From contig NZ_JAKIKY010000002.1 of the NCBI RefSeq assembly GCF_023349185.1, positions 124,001 through 188,000 of the forward strand: 64,000 nt of DNA. Reading direction: 5' to 3'. This DNA comes from Shewanella aquimarina. Its GTDB lineage: Bacteria; Pseudomonadota; Gammaproteobacteria; Enterobacterales; Shewanellaceae. The notes under the pieces are model-generated. The model ran no database searches and had not been told where the DNA came from. It worked only from the letters and a program-made list of their open reading frames with translations. Positions 7,705-16,159 of this stretch are shown here, one piece after another (position 1 is the stretch's first letter; the number at the start of each line of letters is the position of its first letter). The position numbers and the translations under genes are program-made.

Positions 7705-8661
7705 TTATTTGCCCCGACGAACACTGCGCGTCGTACGACTGCTAGAGTTTCTGAAGTTACTGTTCTTAGAGTAGTTAGAGCGGAACTTGCTGCCGCCGGT
7801 TGCCCGTCCTGTGGTGCTGGCCTTAGGCGTCGAGGCGCTTTGACGCGACAGGCTGGTGGAGCCAGAGCGAGACTTGGCGTAGGGGCTGTCGAATTGCTTA
7901 CCCTGACGGTTGAACTGCTTCTTGGTGCGCTCGAAGGTCTGATTCTGGGCGCGAGCCTGTTTGGGCGAGGTGTAGCGATAGCGGCCCACGTCGTTGTAGT
8001 AGCTGTAGTTGCGGCGGCTCGACCAGCGGTCGTAGTAGATAGGGCCGCGTACCAGGTTGGAAAACATGGAGTACATGCCGTACCAGGCCCAGAACGACAT
8101 GCCGTTGCTGCCCGTCTGCCAGCTACCGTAGGCGGGGTTACCCACAAGTTGGCTGCCGGCACCAAAGTCTTCGCCGCCATTGGCGAGAATATCCGCCTCG
8201 CGGCTGATGGCATTCACCCGACTCAGGGCGCCGTCTGACATGTCGGCCACTACGTTGACCGGATCCGACAGCATGTCGTTAAACAGGCTAGGGTCGGCGG
8301 CCTGGTAGAGGTTTTCTGCCTCGGCAAGCTGCTGGTCGAGATCGACGAAGTTGTTTTCGTTGCCCAGCTCCTGCAAACGCCTCTTAAGCGAGGTGTACAT
8401 GGGGCCCTGGCTGCTGGCGTCTTTGGCCAGCTCCTGCAACAGTGGGGCGACATCTGGCTTGGTTGAGGCGAGGATATCGCTATATTGTTTGAGTAGGTTG
8501 GCGTTACGCACCTCACCGTTGTCCAGCATCTGGCCTAGGGTGTCGACCCTGGATTGAGCCAACTGTTGAAACTTGGCGATCTTCTCTGGCCTGTCGTCGC
8601 CGCATCCCGCCAGGGCGAACACCAGGGTCAGCGCGAGAACACGCATTAGCATCACTGCCAT
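7705..8661 (-). CDS. Lipoprotein, first gene of the stress operon
   Basis: A 318-residue lipoprotein of unknown function. The signal peptide MAVMLMRVLALTLVFALAGC ends in lipobox LAGC. Residues 20-140 look helical and Gln/Leu-rich. A Tyr/Trp/Ser-rich middle (about 180-235) follows, then a strongly basic, Ser/Arg/Thr-rich tail with SGSTS- and RSNYS-type runs that is probably disordered. GGAG stands about 4 bases before ATG. As first gene of the leftward operon its promoter must lie in 8662-8911. A basic tail on an anchored lipoprotein could bind anionic envelope polymers (inference). Confidence 0.75.
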   Translation of the reverse strand: MAVMLMRVLALTLVFALAGCGDDRPEKIAKFQQLAQSRVDTLGQMLDNGEVRNANLLKQYSDILASTKPDVAPLLQELAKDASSQGPMYTSLKRRLQELGNENNFVDLDQQLAEAENLYQAADPSLFNDMLSDPVNVVADMSDGALSRVNAISREADILANGGEDFGAGSQLVGNPAYGSWQTGSNGMSFWAWYGMYSMFSNLVRGPIYYDRWSSRRNYSYYNDVGRYRYTSPKQARAQNQTFERTKKQFNRQGKQFDSPYAKSRSGSTSLSRQSASTPKASTTGRATGGSKFRSNYSKNSNFRNSSSRTTRSVRRGK

Positions 8662-8833
8662 GTTTTCTCCATAAATTTAGTTAGATTGAGACCGATAAAT
8701 GAGTGATCAGTCTGCGACTTCTTTGCATAATATAGCGATAAGCTGGGTTATAGTAACCTGTAGTGCAGGATAAAAAGTTATCTTTACTTAGTGAGTAATA
8801 TTGATGACAACTTTATGCCAAGATGATTACCGC

Positions 8834-8861
8834 TTGGTTGCATTAACATCTTATCTATAGC
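8834..8861 (+). promoter_or_regulatory. Candidate glnE promoter
   Basis: TTGGTT (8834-8839) and TATAGC (8856-8861) with a 16-base spacer. The predicted start falls near 8868, the first base of the third operator palindrome, matching the operator placement at yjfI. Confidence 0.4.
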
Positions 8862-8867
8862 ATTGAT

Positions 8868-8880
8868 GACATAATATGTC
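8868..8880. promoter_or_regulatory. Operator palindrome, copy 3
   Basis: GACATAATATGTC, 32 bp before the glnE start codon, in the 250-bp divergent region between the stress operon and glnE. Identical to copy 2. Confidence 0.65.
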
Positions 8881-8911
8881 GACCGTTTAAGGCTGAAGGA
8901 TTTTTCTGGCG

Positions 8912-11782
8912 ATGGAAAACATGAGCGAGCAAGCGTTACCCCATGAAGTCAATCAGGTTGCCGAGCAGCATTGGCAGCGCCTCGCCGAGGCCTGGCCGGA
9001 TATCTCCGAGCAGCTCAGCCCGGAGCAGACTCGGGAGCTGAAAGCCATCTTCGGTCTCAGCGACTTTGTTGCCGAGCAGCTGTGCCGACACCCCAACTGG
9101 ATAGTCTCTCTGTTCGAGGGGCAACTCACTAACCTGGCCCGCGACAGTTTCAGCGGCGAGCTACACTCCATCCTCGCCGGCGCCAAGGATGAGGAGCAGG
9201 TCAAGGCGATACTGCGCCGCTACCGCAATCGGCAGATGGTGCGTCTCGCCTGGCGGGATTTTCTGGGCTACGCCGAACTCAACGACTCGCTGCTGGACCT
9301 CTCGGCCCTGGCCGAGGCGCTGATCATCGCCGCTCGCGACTGGCTCTATGAGCAGATGTGTCAGCAGTATGGCACCCCCTGTGACGGCGAGGGCAACCCG
9401 CAGCCCCTGATGATCTTGGGCATGGGCAAGCTGGGTGGCCGCGAGCTTAACTTCTCCTCGGATATCGACCTCATCTTCACCTTCCCCGAACACGGTGAGA
9501 CCCAAGGTGGGCGTCGCAGTCAGGACAACCAGCAGTTTTTCATCCGCATGGGTCAGCGCCTGGTCAACCTGCTCAATCAGGTGACTGTGGATGGTTTCGT
9601 CTACCGGGTCGACATGCGTCTGCGCCCCTACGGCGAGAGTGGCCCTTTGGTGGTCAGCTACAGCGGCCTGGAAGACTATTATCAGGAACAGGGGCGCGAC
9701 TGGGAACGCTATGCCATGGTGAAGGCCCGCGCGTTAGGCCCATGGAGCGCCTACAGCGACGAGCTGCATGACATGCTGCGTCCCTTCGTCTATCGCCGCT
9801 ATATCGATTTTTCCGCCATCGAGTCTCTGCGTAAGATGAAGCAGCTGATCACCCAGGAGGTGAGACGCCGTCGCCTGACCGATAACATCAAGCTGGGGGC
9901 GGGTGGCATTCGTGAGGTAGAGTTCGTGGTGCAGAGCTTTCAGCTGATCCGCGGCGGCCGCGAGCCGGCGCTACGCCAGCAGAGCCTGTTTGGCGCCATA
10001 GATACTCTCTATAAGCTGGGGCAGCTGGAATACCTGGCGGTGGACGAGCTTAAACAGAGCTATCTCATGCTGCGCCGGGTGGAAAACCTGCTGCAGGCCA
10101 TAGGCGATCAGCAGACTCAGACCCTGCCACAACACCTGCTGGACTGGCAGCGCCTCTGCTTTGCCCTGGGCATGGCGGGTGAGGCCGAGCTGCGCACCCA
10201 TATCGAGTCGGCGATGACCAAGATACATCGCTACTTCAAAGAGACGGTGGGCGGTCAGGAGAGCGACGAGGTGGCCGAGCAGTGGACCGCCCAGCTGTGG
10301 AGCCTGATTGATGATGAAGACGCCGAGTCCCTGCTGAGAGAGCACGGGGTGGAGGATGACGAACTCTGGCCCGCCCTGAAGAGCTGGCGTGGTACCGTCG
10401 CCAAGCGCACCATAGGCCCTCGCGGGCGAGAAACCCTAGATAAATTGATGCCCTGGCTGTTGCAGGAATTCATGCAGCTGCCGACGCCGACCAAGGCCCT
10501 CATCCCAGTGACTAAGGTGGTGGATCAGATCTTGACCCGCACTACCTATCTCGAACTCTTGTTTGAGAATCCAGGTGCCCGACAGCAGCTGGTGAGCCTG
10601 TGTCTGGCCAGTCCCTGGATTGGCGAGCAGCTGGCCAAGTTTCCCATGCTGCTGGATGAGCTGATCGATCCTGCGCAGCTGTACGACACCACATCCTTGG
10701 ATGATTACCCCAGCGAGCTGCGTCAATACCTGCTGCGGGTGCCCGAGGAGGATATGGAACAGCAGATGGAGGCGCTGCGCCAGTTTAAGTTGTCGCAGCA
10801 GCTTAAGATAGCTGCCGCCGATGTCACCGGCGTGTTGCCTGTGATGCAGGTGAGTGACCATCTGACCTTCCTCGCCGAGGCGATCATCGAACAGGTGGTG
10901 CTGCAGGCCTGGCAACAGGTGAGCAAGCGACACGGCGTGCCGCCCTATCTGGCCCCCGAGGAGACGGGCTTTGCGGTGATAGGCTATGGCAAGGCCGGTG
11001 GTTTAGAGCTGGGTTATGGTTCGGATCTGGACCTGGTGTTTCTGCACAACTATACCCGTGACAAGTTCCCCGACGCGCAGCAGACCAACGGTGATCGTCC
11101 TATCGACATAGGTCACTTCTACCTCAAGCTGGCACAGCGGATATTGCACCTGTTCTCGACCCGTACCACATCCGGCGAGCTGTACGAGGTGGATATGCGC
11201 CTGCGCCCATCCGGCGCCTCCGGCCTCTTGGTGAGTGAGATCGAGTATTTTGGCAGTTACCAGCGCGAAGAAGCCTGGACCTGGGAGCATCAGGCCTTGG
11301 TGCGGGCGCGTTTCCTGTTTGGTGATAATCGTCTGGCCGCGCGTTTCAGCGAGCTGAGGGCCGACGTGCTCGCCATGAAGCGGGATAAGACAGAGCTTGC
11401 CAAGGAGGTGCGCGAGATGCGCCAGAAGATGCGCGATCACCTACTCAAGGTCGATAAGGGCTGTTTCGATCTCAAACAGAGCCCGGGCGGCATCGCCGAT
11501 ATCGAGTTTATCGCCCAGTATCTGGTGTTGGCCAACACCCATGAGCATCCCGAGCTGGCGATCTGGTCCGATAATGTGCGTATCTTCGAGGTGTTGTCTG
11601 AGCTTGAGTTGCTGCCTCATCTGAGTGCCCAGCACCTGACCCAGGCCTACTGCTATCTGCGCGACGAGAGTCACAGGCTGACGCTGCAACAGGCGCCGGG
11701 ACAACTACCCCTGGAGAGCGTGGATCTGCATGTGCAGCGGGTGCTGGCGATCTACGAACAGGTGCTCAATAGCGGCCAATAG
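8912..11782 (+). CDS. glnE: Glutamine synthetase adenylyltransferase/deadenylylase
   Basis: A 956-residue bifunctional enzyme that adds AMP to glutamine synthetase and removes it, in response to PII state. It has the two expected nucleotidyltransferase domains: [18 protein letters not shown] near residue 168 and [18 protein letters not shown] near residue 689, each with its DxD metal pair. The linker holds the PII/GlnB-binding region. Length is normal. The chosen ATG follows AAGGA at a long spacing of 11; an ATG at 8921 is a close alternative. The operator palindrome just upstream suggests that nitrogen control and the stress operon share a regulator (inference). Confidence 0.97.
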   Translation: MENMSEQALPHEVNQVAEQHWQRLAEAWPDISEQLSPEQTRELKAIFGLSDFVAEQLCRHPNWIVSLFEGQLTNLARDSFSGELHSILAGAKDEEQVKAILRRYRNRQMVRLAWRDFLGYAELNDSLLDLSALAEALIIAARDWLYEQMCQQYGTPCDGEGNPQPLMILGMGKLGGRELNFSSDIDLIFTFPEHGETQGGRRSQDNQQFFIRMGQRLVNLLNQVTVDGFVYRVDMRLRPYGESGPLVVSYSGLEDYYQEQGRDWERYAMVKARALGPWSAYSDELHDMLRPFVYRRYIDFSAIESLRKMKQLITQEVRRRRLTDNIKLGAGGIREVEFVVQSFQLIRGGREPALRQQSLFGAIDTLYKLGQLEYLAVDELKQSYLMLRRVENLLQAIGDQQTQTLPQHLLDWQRLCFALGMAGEAELRTHIESAMTKIHRYFKETVGGQESDEVAEQWTAQLWSLIDDEDAESLLREHGVEDDELWPALKSWRGTVAKRTIGPRGRETLDKLMPWLLQEFMQLPTPTKALIPVTKVVDQILTRTTYLELLFENPGARQQLVSLCLASPWIGEQLAKFPMLLDELIDPAQLYDTTSLDDYPSELRQYLLRVPEEDMEQQMEALRQFKLSQQLKIAAADVTGVLPVMQVSDHLTFLAEAIIEQVVLQAWQQVSKRHGVPPYLAPEETGFAVIGYGKAGGLELGYGSDLDLVFLHNYTRDKFPDAQQTNGDRPIDIGHFYLKLAQRILHLFSTRTTSGELYEVDMRLRPSGASGLLVSEIEYFGSYQREEAWTWEHQALVRARFLFGDNRLAARFSELRADVLAMKRDKTELAKEVREMRQKMRDHLLKVDKGCFDLKQSPGGIADIEFIAQYLVLANTHEHPELAIWSDNVRIFEVLSELELLPHLSAQHLTQAYCYLRDESHRLTLQQAPGQLPLESVDLHVQRVLAIYEQVLNSGQ

Positions 11783-11829
11783 CCTTTCTGCTACACTCAA
11801 ATTAGGTCGGTGACTCATGGGGTGGACAT

Positions 11830-12603
11830 GTGGCAGTATGTCGGGCGTTGATCTTAGCCCTTGTGGCATTTTTTAGCTGCAATGGTTTGCTATTGGCCTT
11901 AGATAAGCTGTCACAGCTTAGCTATTTCACCGAGTCTTACCCGCCCTATAACTACCGCGAGTCAAACCAACTCAAGGGGATCGCGGTAGATCTGTTGAGC
12001 GCCGCGGCTCACCGGGTCGACGGTCAGTTCGATCTCCGTCGTATTCAGCTTGTGCCCTGGGCCAGGGGCTATAAGCTGACCCGCACCGGCAGAAATACCG
12101 TGCTCTTCTCCACTACCCGCACTCCCTATCGCGAGACGCTGTTCGACTGGGTTGGCCCCATCTCGGCGACCCGGGTGGTTATCTTTGCCCGCACCGATCG
12201 CGGCATCAAGATTACCGACGAGGATCAGCTCAATGGCTACACCATAGGGGTGATCGCCCAGGATATCGGTGAGCAGGCCCTGCTGGCCGCCGGTGTAGCG
12301 CGTGAGCAGTTGCGTCGTGCCCATGAGGCAACTTCTCTGGTGCATATGCTCAGACGGGAGAGGGTAGATCTCTGGGCCTACGAGGAGGCGGTGGGGCGCT
12401 ACCTGATGAAAGGCGAGGGCGTGGATATCGACGAATTTGAGGTGGTCTTTACCCTCAAGGTGAGCGAGCTCTACTATGCCTTTAGCCGTGACAGCGACCC
12501 CGAAATGCGCCACCGTCTGCAGCAGGGGATAGACAAGGTGAAGGCAACTATAGAGGCCAACGGCAAGACCCAATACGAGAACATACTGGCCAAGTATCGC
12601 TAG
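11830..12603 (+). CDS. Periplasmic solute-binding protein, SBP_bac_3 type
   Basis: A 257-residue exported protein of the family-3 periplasmic binding fold. The signal peptide is VCRALILALVAFFSCNGLLLALD. The mature start LSYFTESYPPYNYRE is the usual first strand of amino-acid-type binding proteins. No transporter genes are adjacent, so it may be a free sensor-type or orphan binding protein. The GTG start has GGTGG just before it. The coding end overlaps the convergent fetB gene by 4 bp. The ligand cannot be told from the sequence. Confidence 0.8.
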   Translation: MAVCRALILALVAFFSCNGLLLALDKLSQLSYFTESYPPYNYRESNQLKGIAVDLLSAAAHRVDGQFDLRRIQLVPWARGYKLTRTGRNTVLFSTTRTPYRETLFDWVGPISATRVVIFARTDRGIKITDEDQLNGYTIGVIAQDIGEQALLAAGVAREQLRRAHEATSLVHMLRRERVDLWAYEEAVGRYLMKGEGVDIDEFEVVFTLKVSELYYAFSRDSDPEMRHRLQQGIDKVKATIEANGKTQYENILAKYR

Positions 12604-13418
12604 GCGTGTTTTGCGGCTGAATTGCTCTGTTTTATCAGCAACTTACCGCTTTTGTTCAGGCATTGGCGTACCGCCAGACTGAGGGCGATTGCTACGCTTA
12701 GGCTTAACATCACCAAGATGGCCAGCATGATAACCACCTGATATTTCACCGCTATCAAGGGATCGCTACCGCCGAGGATCTGCCCCGTCATCATACCCGG
12801 CAGGGTCACCAGTCCCATGGTGCTCATGGCGGCTATGCTGGGGGCCATGGCTTGTTGCAGGGCGCTCTGCACGAAAGGAAGCGCCGCCTGCCAGGGGGTT
12901 GCACCCAGGGCGAGCCGGCCCTGATATGTCTCCTGCTGTTCGTCGAAGGCATTAAACAGCCGCTGTAGCGCCAATATGTTACCCGACAGGCTGTTACCCA
13001 GTAACATGCCCGCCAGGGGGATAAGATATTGTGCCTGATAGACAGGAATAGGCTGTAGCAGGGCGAGCAGGAGTAGCGCCAACAGGGGAAGCAGGCTGAT
13101 GCTGAGACTAAATAGCTGGGGCAGTAGTAATCTTGCCTTTGGGAGTTTGGCACCGCCTAAGATGGCGCTGGCCCCCACAATTAGCATGACAAACAGCCAG
13201 AGCAGATTGATCCAAAGGCTCTCCAGGTTGAACAGAAATTTGAGATAGATACCCACCAAGATGAGCTGCAGCGTCATGCGGGCGGCGGCCAGCAGCATGG
13301 TCTTACCCAGCTCGAGACGAAACAGCTGGCTGATCCCCAGAGGCACAAGCAGCACCAGCATGAAGAGTGCCAGCGGCAGCCAGCCAAACTCCAGACTCGC
13401 CTGCATCTGAGTCTCCAT
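12600..13418 (-). CDS. fetB: UPF0014/FetB-type ABC transporter permease
   Basis: A 272-residue inner-membrane permease of the UPF0014 family, whose E. coli member FetB works with the ATPase FetA in iron export. About seven hydrophobic helices are seen, together with the family-typical TMGLVTLPGMMTGQILGG near residue 200. The ATPase partner gene fetA is not adjacent; the upstream neighbour, only 3 bp away, is a ZapE-type ATPase that is not an ABC protein. The metal-export role is carried over from the family. ATG at 13418 is used; an in-frame ATG at 13406 is possible. Confidence 0.85.
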   Translation of the reverse strand: METQMQASLEFGWLPLALFMLVLLVPLGISQLFRLELGKTMLLAAARMTLQLILVGIYLKFLFNLESLWINLLWLFVMLIVGASAILGGAKLPKARLLLPQLFSLSISLLPLLALLLLALLQPIPVYQAQYLIPLAGMLLGNSLSGNILALQRLFNAFDEQQETYQGRLALGATPWQAALPFVQSALQQAMAPSIAAMSTMGLVTLPGMMTGQILGGSDPLIAVKYQVVIMLAILVMLSLSVAIALSLAVRQCLNKSGKLLIKQSNSAAKHA

Positions 13419-13421
13419 GGG

Positions 13422-14558
13422 TTAGGCCCCGCCCGGAGAATGACTCGCGGTCAGATATTGGCGCGACTGCATCTCGACGAGGCGACTGATGGTGCGTTTG
13501 AACTCGAAGGCCAGGGCGCCCGGTGTATAGAGTTGCTCCAGCGGCAAGCTGGCCTCGAGGTAGAGTTTGACTCCCTGATCGTACAGCTCATCCACCAGGG
13601 CGATAAAGCGCCTGGCCGGATCGTCATTTGGGGCGTAGTTGAGCTGGCGGTCGCCTGCGGCCACAGCGGCGGCGCCATCTTCTGTGCCTCTGGCGCGGAT
13701 CCAGCTACGGGGCGTGCCCCCCAGTGGCGGCACGTCGCTCAGCAGCAGGGTATCGAACTGGCTGGCGATGGCGATATAGTCGAGCTGTGAGCGCGCGCCG
13801 CCGCAAATGGAGTCGAAGTCGAGCCATAGGGTCGAGGTGCCGCGGCGAATAACGGCGATTTCACGGCCTAATATGGTCAGGGGCGAAGTGCTCACATCGC
13901 CGGGTTCCAGCTCATCGAAGCGCCTGTCAAACTCCCCCTGTTCCGGCTCAAAATAGGTCTGCACCCTATCGAGATGGCGCAGACGATGGTCCATGCCGCC
14001 ATCCAGATGCAGGGCCTGGGTGTGGGCCTCAAGCAGGGCGATACAGGGCAGAAATCTATCTCTTGCCAGTCCATTCTCATACAGGCGGGCGATGGGAGTG
14101 TTGGAGGTGGCGACCAGGGTGAGCCCCTGCTGAAACAGGGCCTCAAACAGGCCAGACAGTATCATGGCATCGCCGATGTCGCTGACGAAGAACTCATCGA
14201 AGCAGATGACGCGACACTCCTGGCGTAGCCGTGTGGCGATGCGTTTGAGGGGATCTTGATGACCTTTCTCGGCATTGAGCTCCCGGTGGATCCTGGCCAT
14301 GAAGCGGTGAAAATGCAGCCTGAGAGCCATTCCCTGGGGTAGGCTCTGACAGAAGAGGTCCATCAACATGGTCTTGCCACGACCGACATCGCCCCAGAGA
14401 TAGAGCCCGCGAATGGATTCCTGCTCTTTGGGGAGCTGCCTATGCAAGGCCTGATATAGGGCTTCTAGCGCCATGATGGCACTATGCTGAGCGGGATCGT
14501 CGACAAACTTCTCCTGGGCGATTTGCTGTTTGAAGCCATGGAGGGGAGAGCGCGACAT
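13422..14558 (-). CDS. zapE: AFG1/ZapE family ATPase
   Basis: A 378-residue P-loop ATPase of the AFG1-like family, which includes the E. coli division-associated protein ZapE. Walker A is GLYLWGDVGRGKTMLMD near residue 46. Walker B is VICFDEFFVSDIGDA near residue 115, followed by the sensor-like VATSNT. The length fits ZapE. The gene lies 3 bp upstream of fetB and probably shares its transcript. ZapE acts at the Z-ring under stress; a second paralogue elsewhere in the genome cannot be excluded, so the symbol is family-based. Confidence 0.85.
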   Translation of the reverse strand: MSRSPLHGFKQQIAQEKFVDDPAQHSAIMALEALYQALHRQLPKEQESIRGLYLWGDVGRGKTMLMDLFCQSLPQGMALRLHFHRFMARIHRELNAEKGHQDPLKRIATRLRQECRVICFDEFFVSDIGDAMILSGLFEALFQQGLTLVATSNTPIARLYENGLARDRFLPCIALLEAHTQALHLDGGMDHRLRHLDRVQTYFEPEQGEFDRRFDELEPGDVSTSPLTILGREIAVIRRGTSTLWLDFDSICGGARSQLDYIAIASQFDTLLLSDVPPLGGTPRSWIRARGTEDGAAAVAAGDRQLNYAPNDDPARRFIALVDELYDQGVKLYLEASLPLEQLYTPGALAFEFKRTISRLVEMQSRQYLTASHSPGGA

Positions 14559-14610
14559 GAGAGGACCCAGAAAGTGAATGGGTGGTTATTATATCAAGAA
14601 GATATTAATT

Positions 14611-14637
14611 AAACAGCGCCCACAGGGGGCGCCGTTT
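14611..14637 (-). terminator. Hairpin after the OmpA-like gene
   Basis: AAACAGCGCCC and GGGCGCCGTTT form a stem (one A/C mismatch) with a 5-base loop just past the OmpA-like stop codon. No clear U-tract follows, so termination strength is uncertain. Confidence 0.45.
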
Positions 14638-14643
14638 GATGGA

Positions 14644-16089
14644 CTATTGCAGGTCTGATCGCAGTACCAGTTCTACACGGCGATTGCGCTTTCTGCCAGC
14701 CTCGTCCAGGTTGTTGGCTACAGGCACATATTCCCCCACGCCCATGGGGCTAAGCTGGGCCTTATCTATGCCGTGGGATTGGGTGAGGCTGGCGACTACC
14801 GCCTTGGCGCGCTGCTCCGATAGTCCCTTGTTGTAACCCTGTTTGCCTTGATCGTCCGTGTGGCCCACCACATAGAAGCGCTGCTTAGGGTGGCTCTTGA
14901 GATAGGTGGCCAGGGTGGTGATCACTTCCTCGGCCTCGGGCAGCATCTGATCGCTGTCGAATTTGAACAACAGGCCGTCCAGCGCCACATGGCCTTGCTG
15001 GGCAATCTTATCCTTGAGCCCCTCGAGATCGATGACCACTCTGTCGTCGACGAGTTTGGTTTCTTCTACCACCTTTATCTCGCTCCATAGTCCGCTGCCA
15101 AAACCCGTGATAAAGACCATGGCGTGCACAGCGCCCTCGGGGCGATCGAGTCGATATAAGCTGTAATATTGGTTTTCATCGAAACCTATATGGATCAGTG
15201 TCTTGATGCGACGTTTGATGAGATCTGTCTTACCACAGGCTAAGCCCTGGCAGTTATAGCCGCGCACAAAACCAAGCTTTTCCAGCGCCGCCTTATAGTT
15301 AGCGTCGACCTCATACTCCGAGTAGCCCCTTGGGAGTTTATAGCCGATGTCGGTGACCTTGCCCTCTAGGGTCTTGATCTTGTGTTGGCCCTGTTCGACA
15401 CCGTCAAATACCAAGGTCTGGGCGTAGCCCTGCTGCTGATAATCTTGGATGAAGGCACCGGGAAGCCTGGCTATCATCGGATGATCCTTCGAGCCCTGGG
15501 TATCCTTGTTGCCTCTGTCCTTAAATTCGCTCTGGGTGACCTCGCTTGTCAGGTAGGCCTGGTTGGTGGCAAGCAGATCCAGCGGCTCATCAATTACCTC
15601 GACGATATCCAGCTGCAGGCTGGTGTCGTGGATCCAACTTGCGCTGTAGACGGAAAGATACAGCTGTTTCTTGGCAAGCGGTAGCTCGGCGGTTAGCAGC
15701 GCGGGTGTATTCTTGGGGATGTTATTGAGGGGCGCTATCTGTTTTGAGAGTTTGAGATCATCGCCACAGGCTTGCTCTTGGCACTCGAACAGTATTGTGC
15801 CGCCGAGTTTTTCGATCTGTGCCTTATAGTTGTTGACGGCGAGGGAGGCCAGATAGCTGCTTGGCAACTTGTAATTGACTCGTTTCAGTTGACCGGCAAC
15901 CGTCTGCGTCTGGTAAGTGTTTTTGTCGACGCCAATCACCAGGTCGAAGGGAGTGTAGTGGCGATCTTCTTGCTTATAAAGTTTACCTTCCGGCAGTGGC
16001 TGAAAGGGGAGGTCATTGGCCAGGGCCAGGCCGCTGAGGCCTAGACCGCTGCATAAGGCGAGTGTGCAGGCGAGAGTTTGGGGTTTCAT
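14644..16089 (-). CDS. Exported protein with duplicated DUF4892-like domain and OmpA C-terminus
   Basis: A 481-residue periplasmic or outer-membrane-associated protein. A signal peptide ends near LALA at residue 24. Two similar segments, around residues 50-125 (LKRVNYKLPSSY, FECQEQACGDDLKL) and 215-300 (VTDIGYKLPRGY, YNCQGLACGKTDLI), show an internal duplication, each with a Cys pair. I assign it to DUF4892. Residues 365-478 are an OmpA-like peptidoglycan-binding domain with the core VVGHTDDQGKQGYNKGLSEQR. The likely role is anchoring to peptidoglycan. The neighbours are uncharacterised envelope proteins. Confidence 0.75.
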   Translation of the reverse strand: MKPQTLACTLALCSGLGLSGLALANDLPFQPLPEGKLYKQEDRHYTPFDLVIGVDKNTYQTQTVAGQLKRVNYKLPSSYLASLAVNNYKAQIEKLGGTILFECQEQACGDDLKLSKQIAPLNNIPKNTPALLTAELPLAKKQLYLSVYSASWIHDTSLQLDIVEVIDEPLDLLATNQAYLTSEVTQSEFKDRGNKDTQGSKDHPMIARLPGAFIQDYQQQGYAQTLVFDGVEQGQHKIKTLEGKVTDIGYKLPRGYSEYEVDANYKAALEKLGFVRGYNCQGLACGKTDLIKRRIKTLIHIGFDENQYYSLYRLDRPEGAVHAMVFITGFGSGLWSEIKVVEETKLVDDRVVIDLEGLKDKIAQQGHVALDGLLFKFDSDQMLPEAEEVITTLATYLKSHPKQRFYVVGHTDDQGKQGYNKGLSEQRAKAVVASLTQSHGIDKAQLSPMGVGEYVPVANNLDEAGRKRNRRVELVLRSDLQ

Positions 16090-16159
16090 CTTAATTCCCT
16101 TTAAGTTTTTGAAAAGTCTGCTTTATCAATATCTATTCTGTGAATATTGCGCTCCCCAC

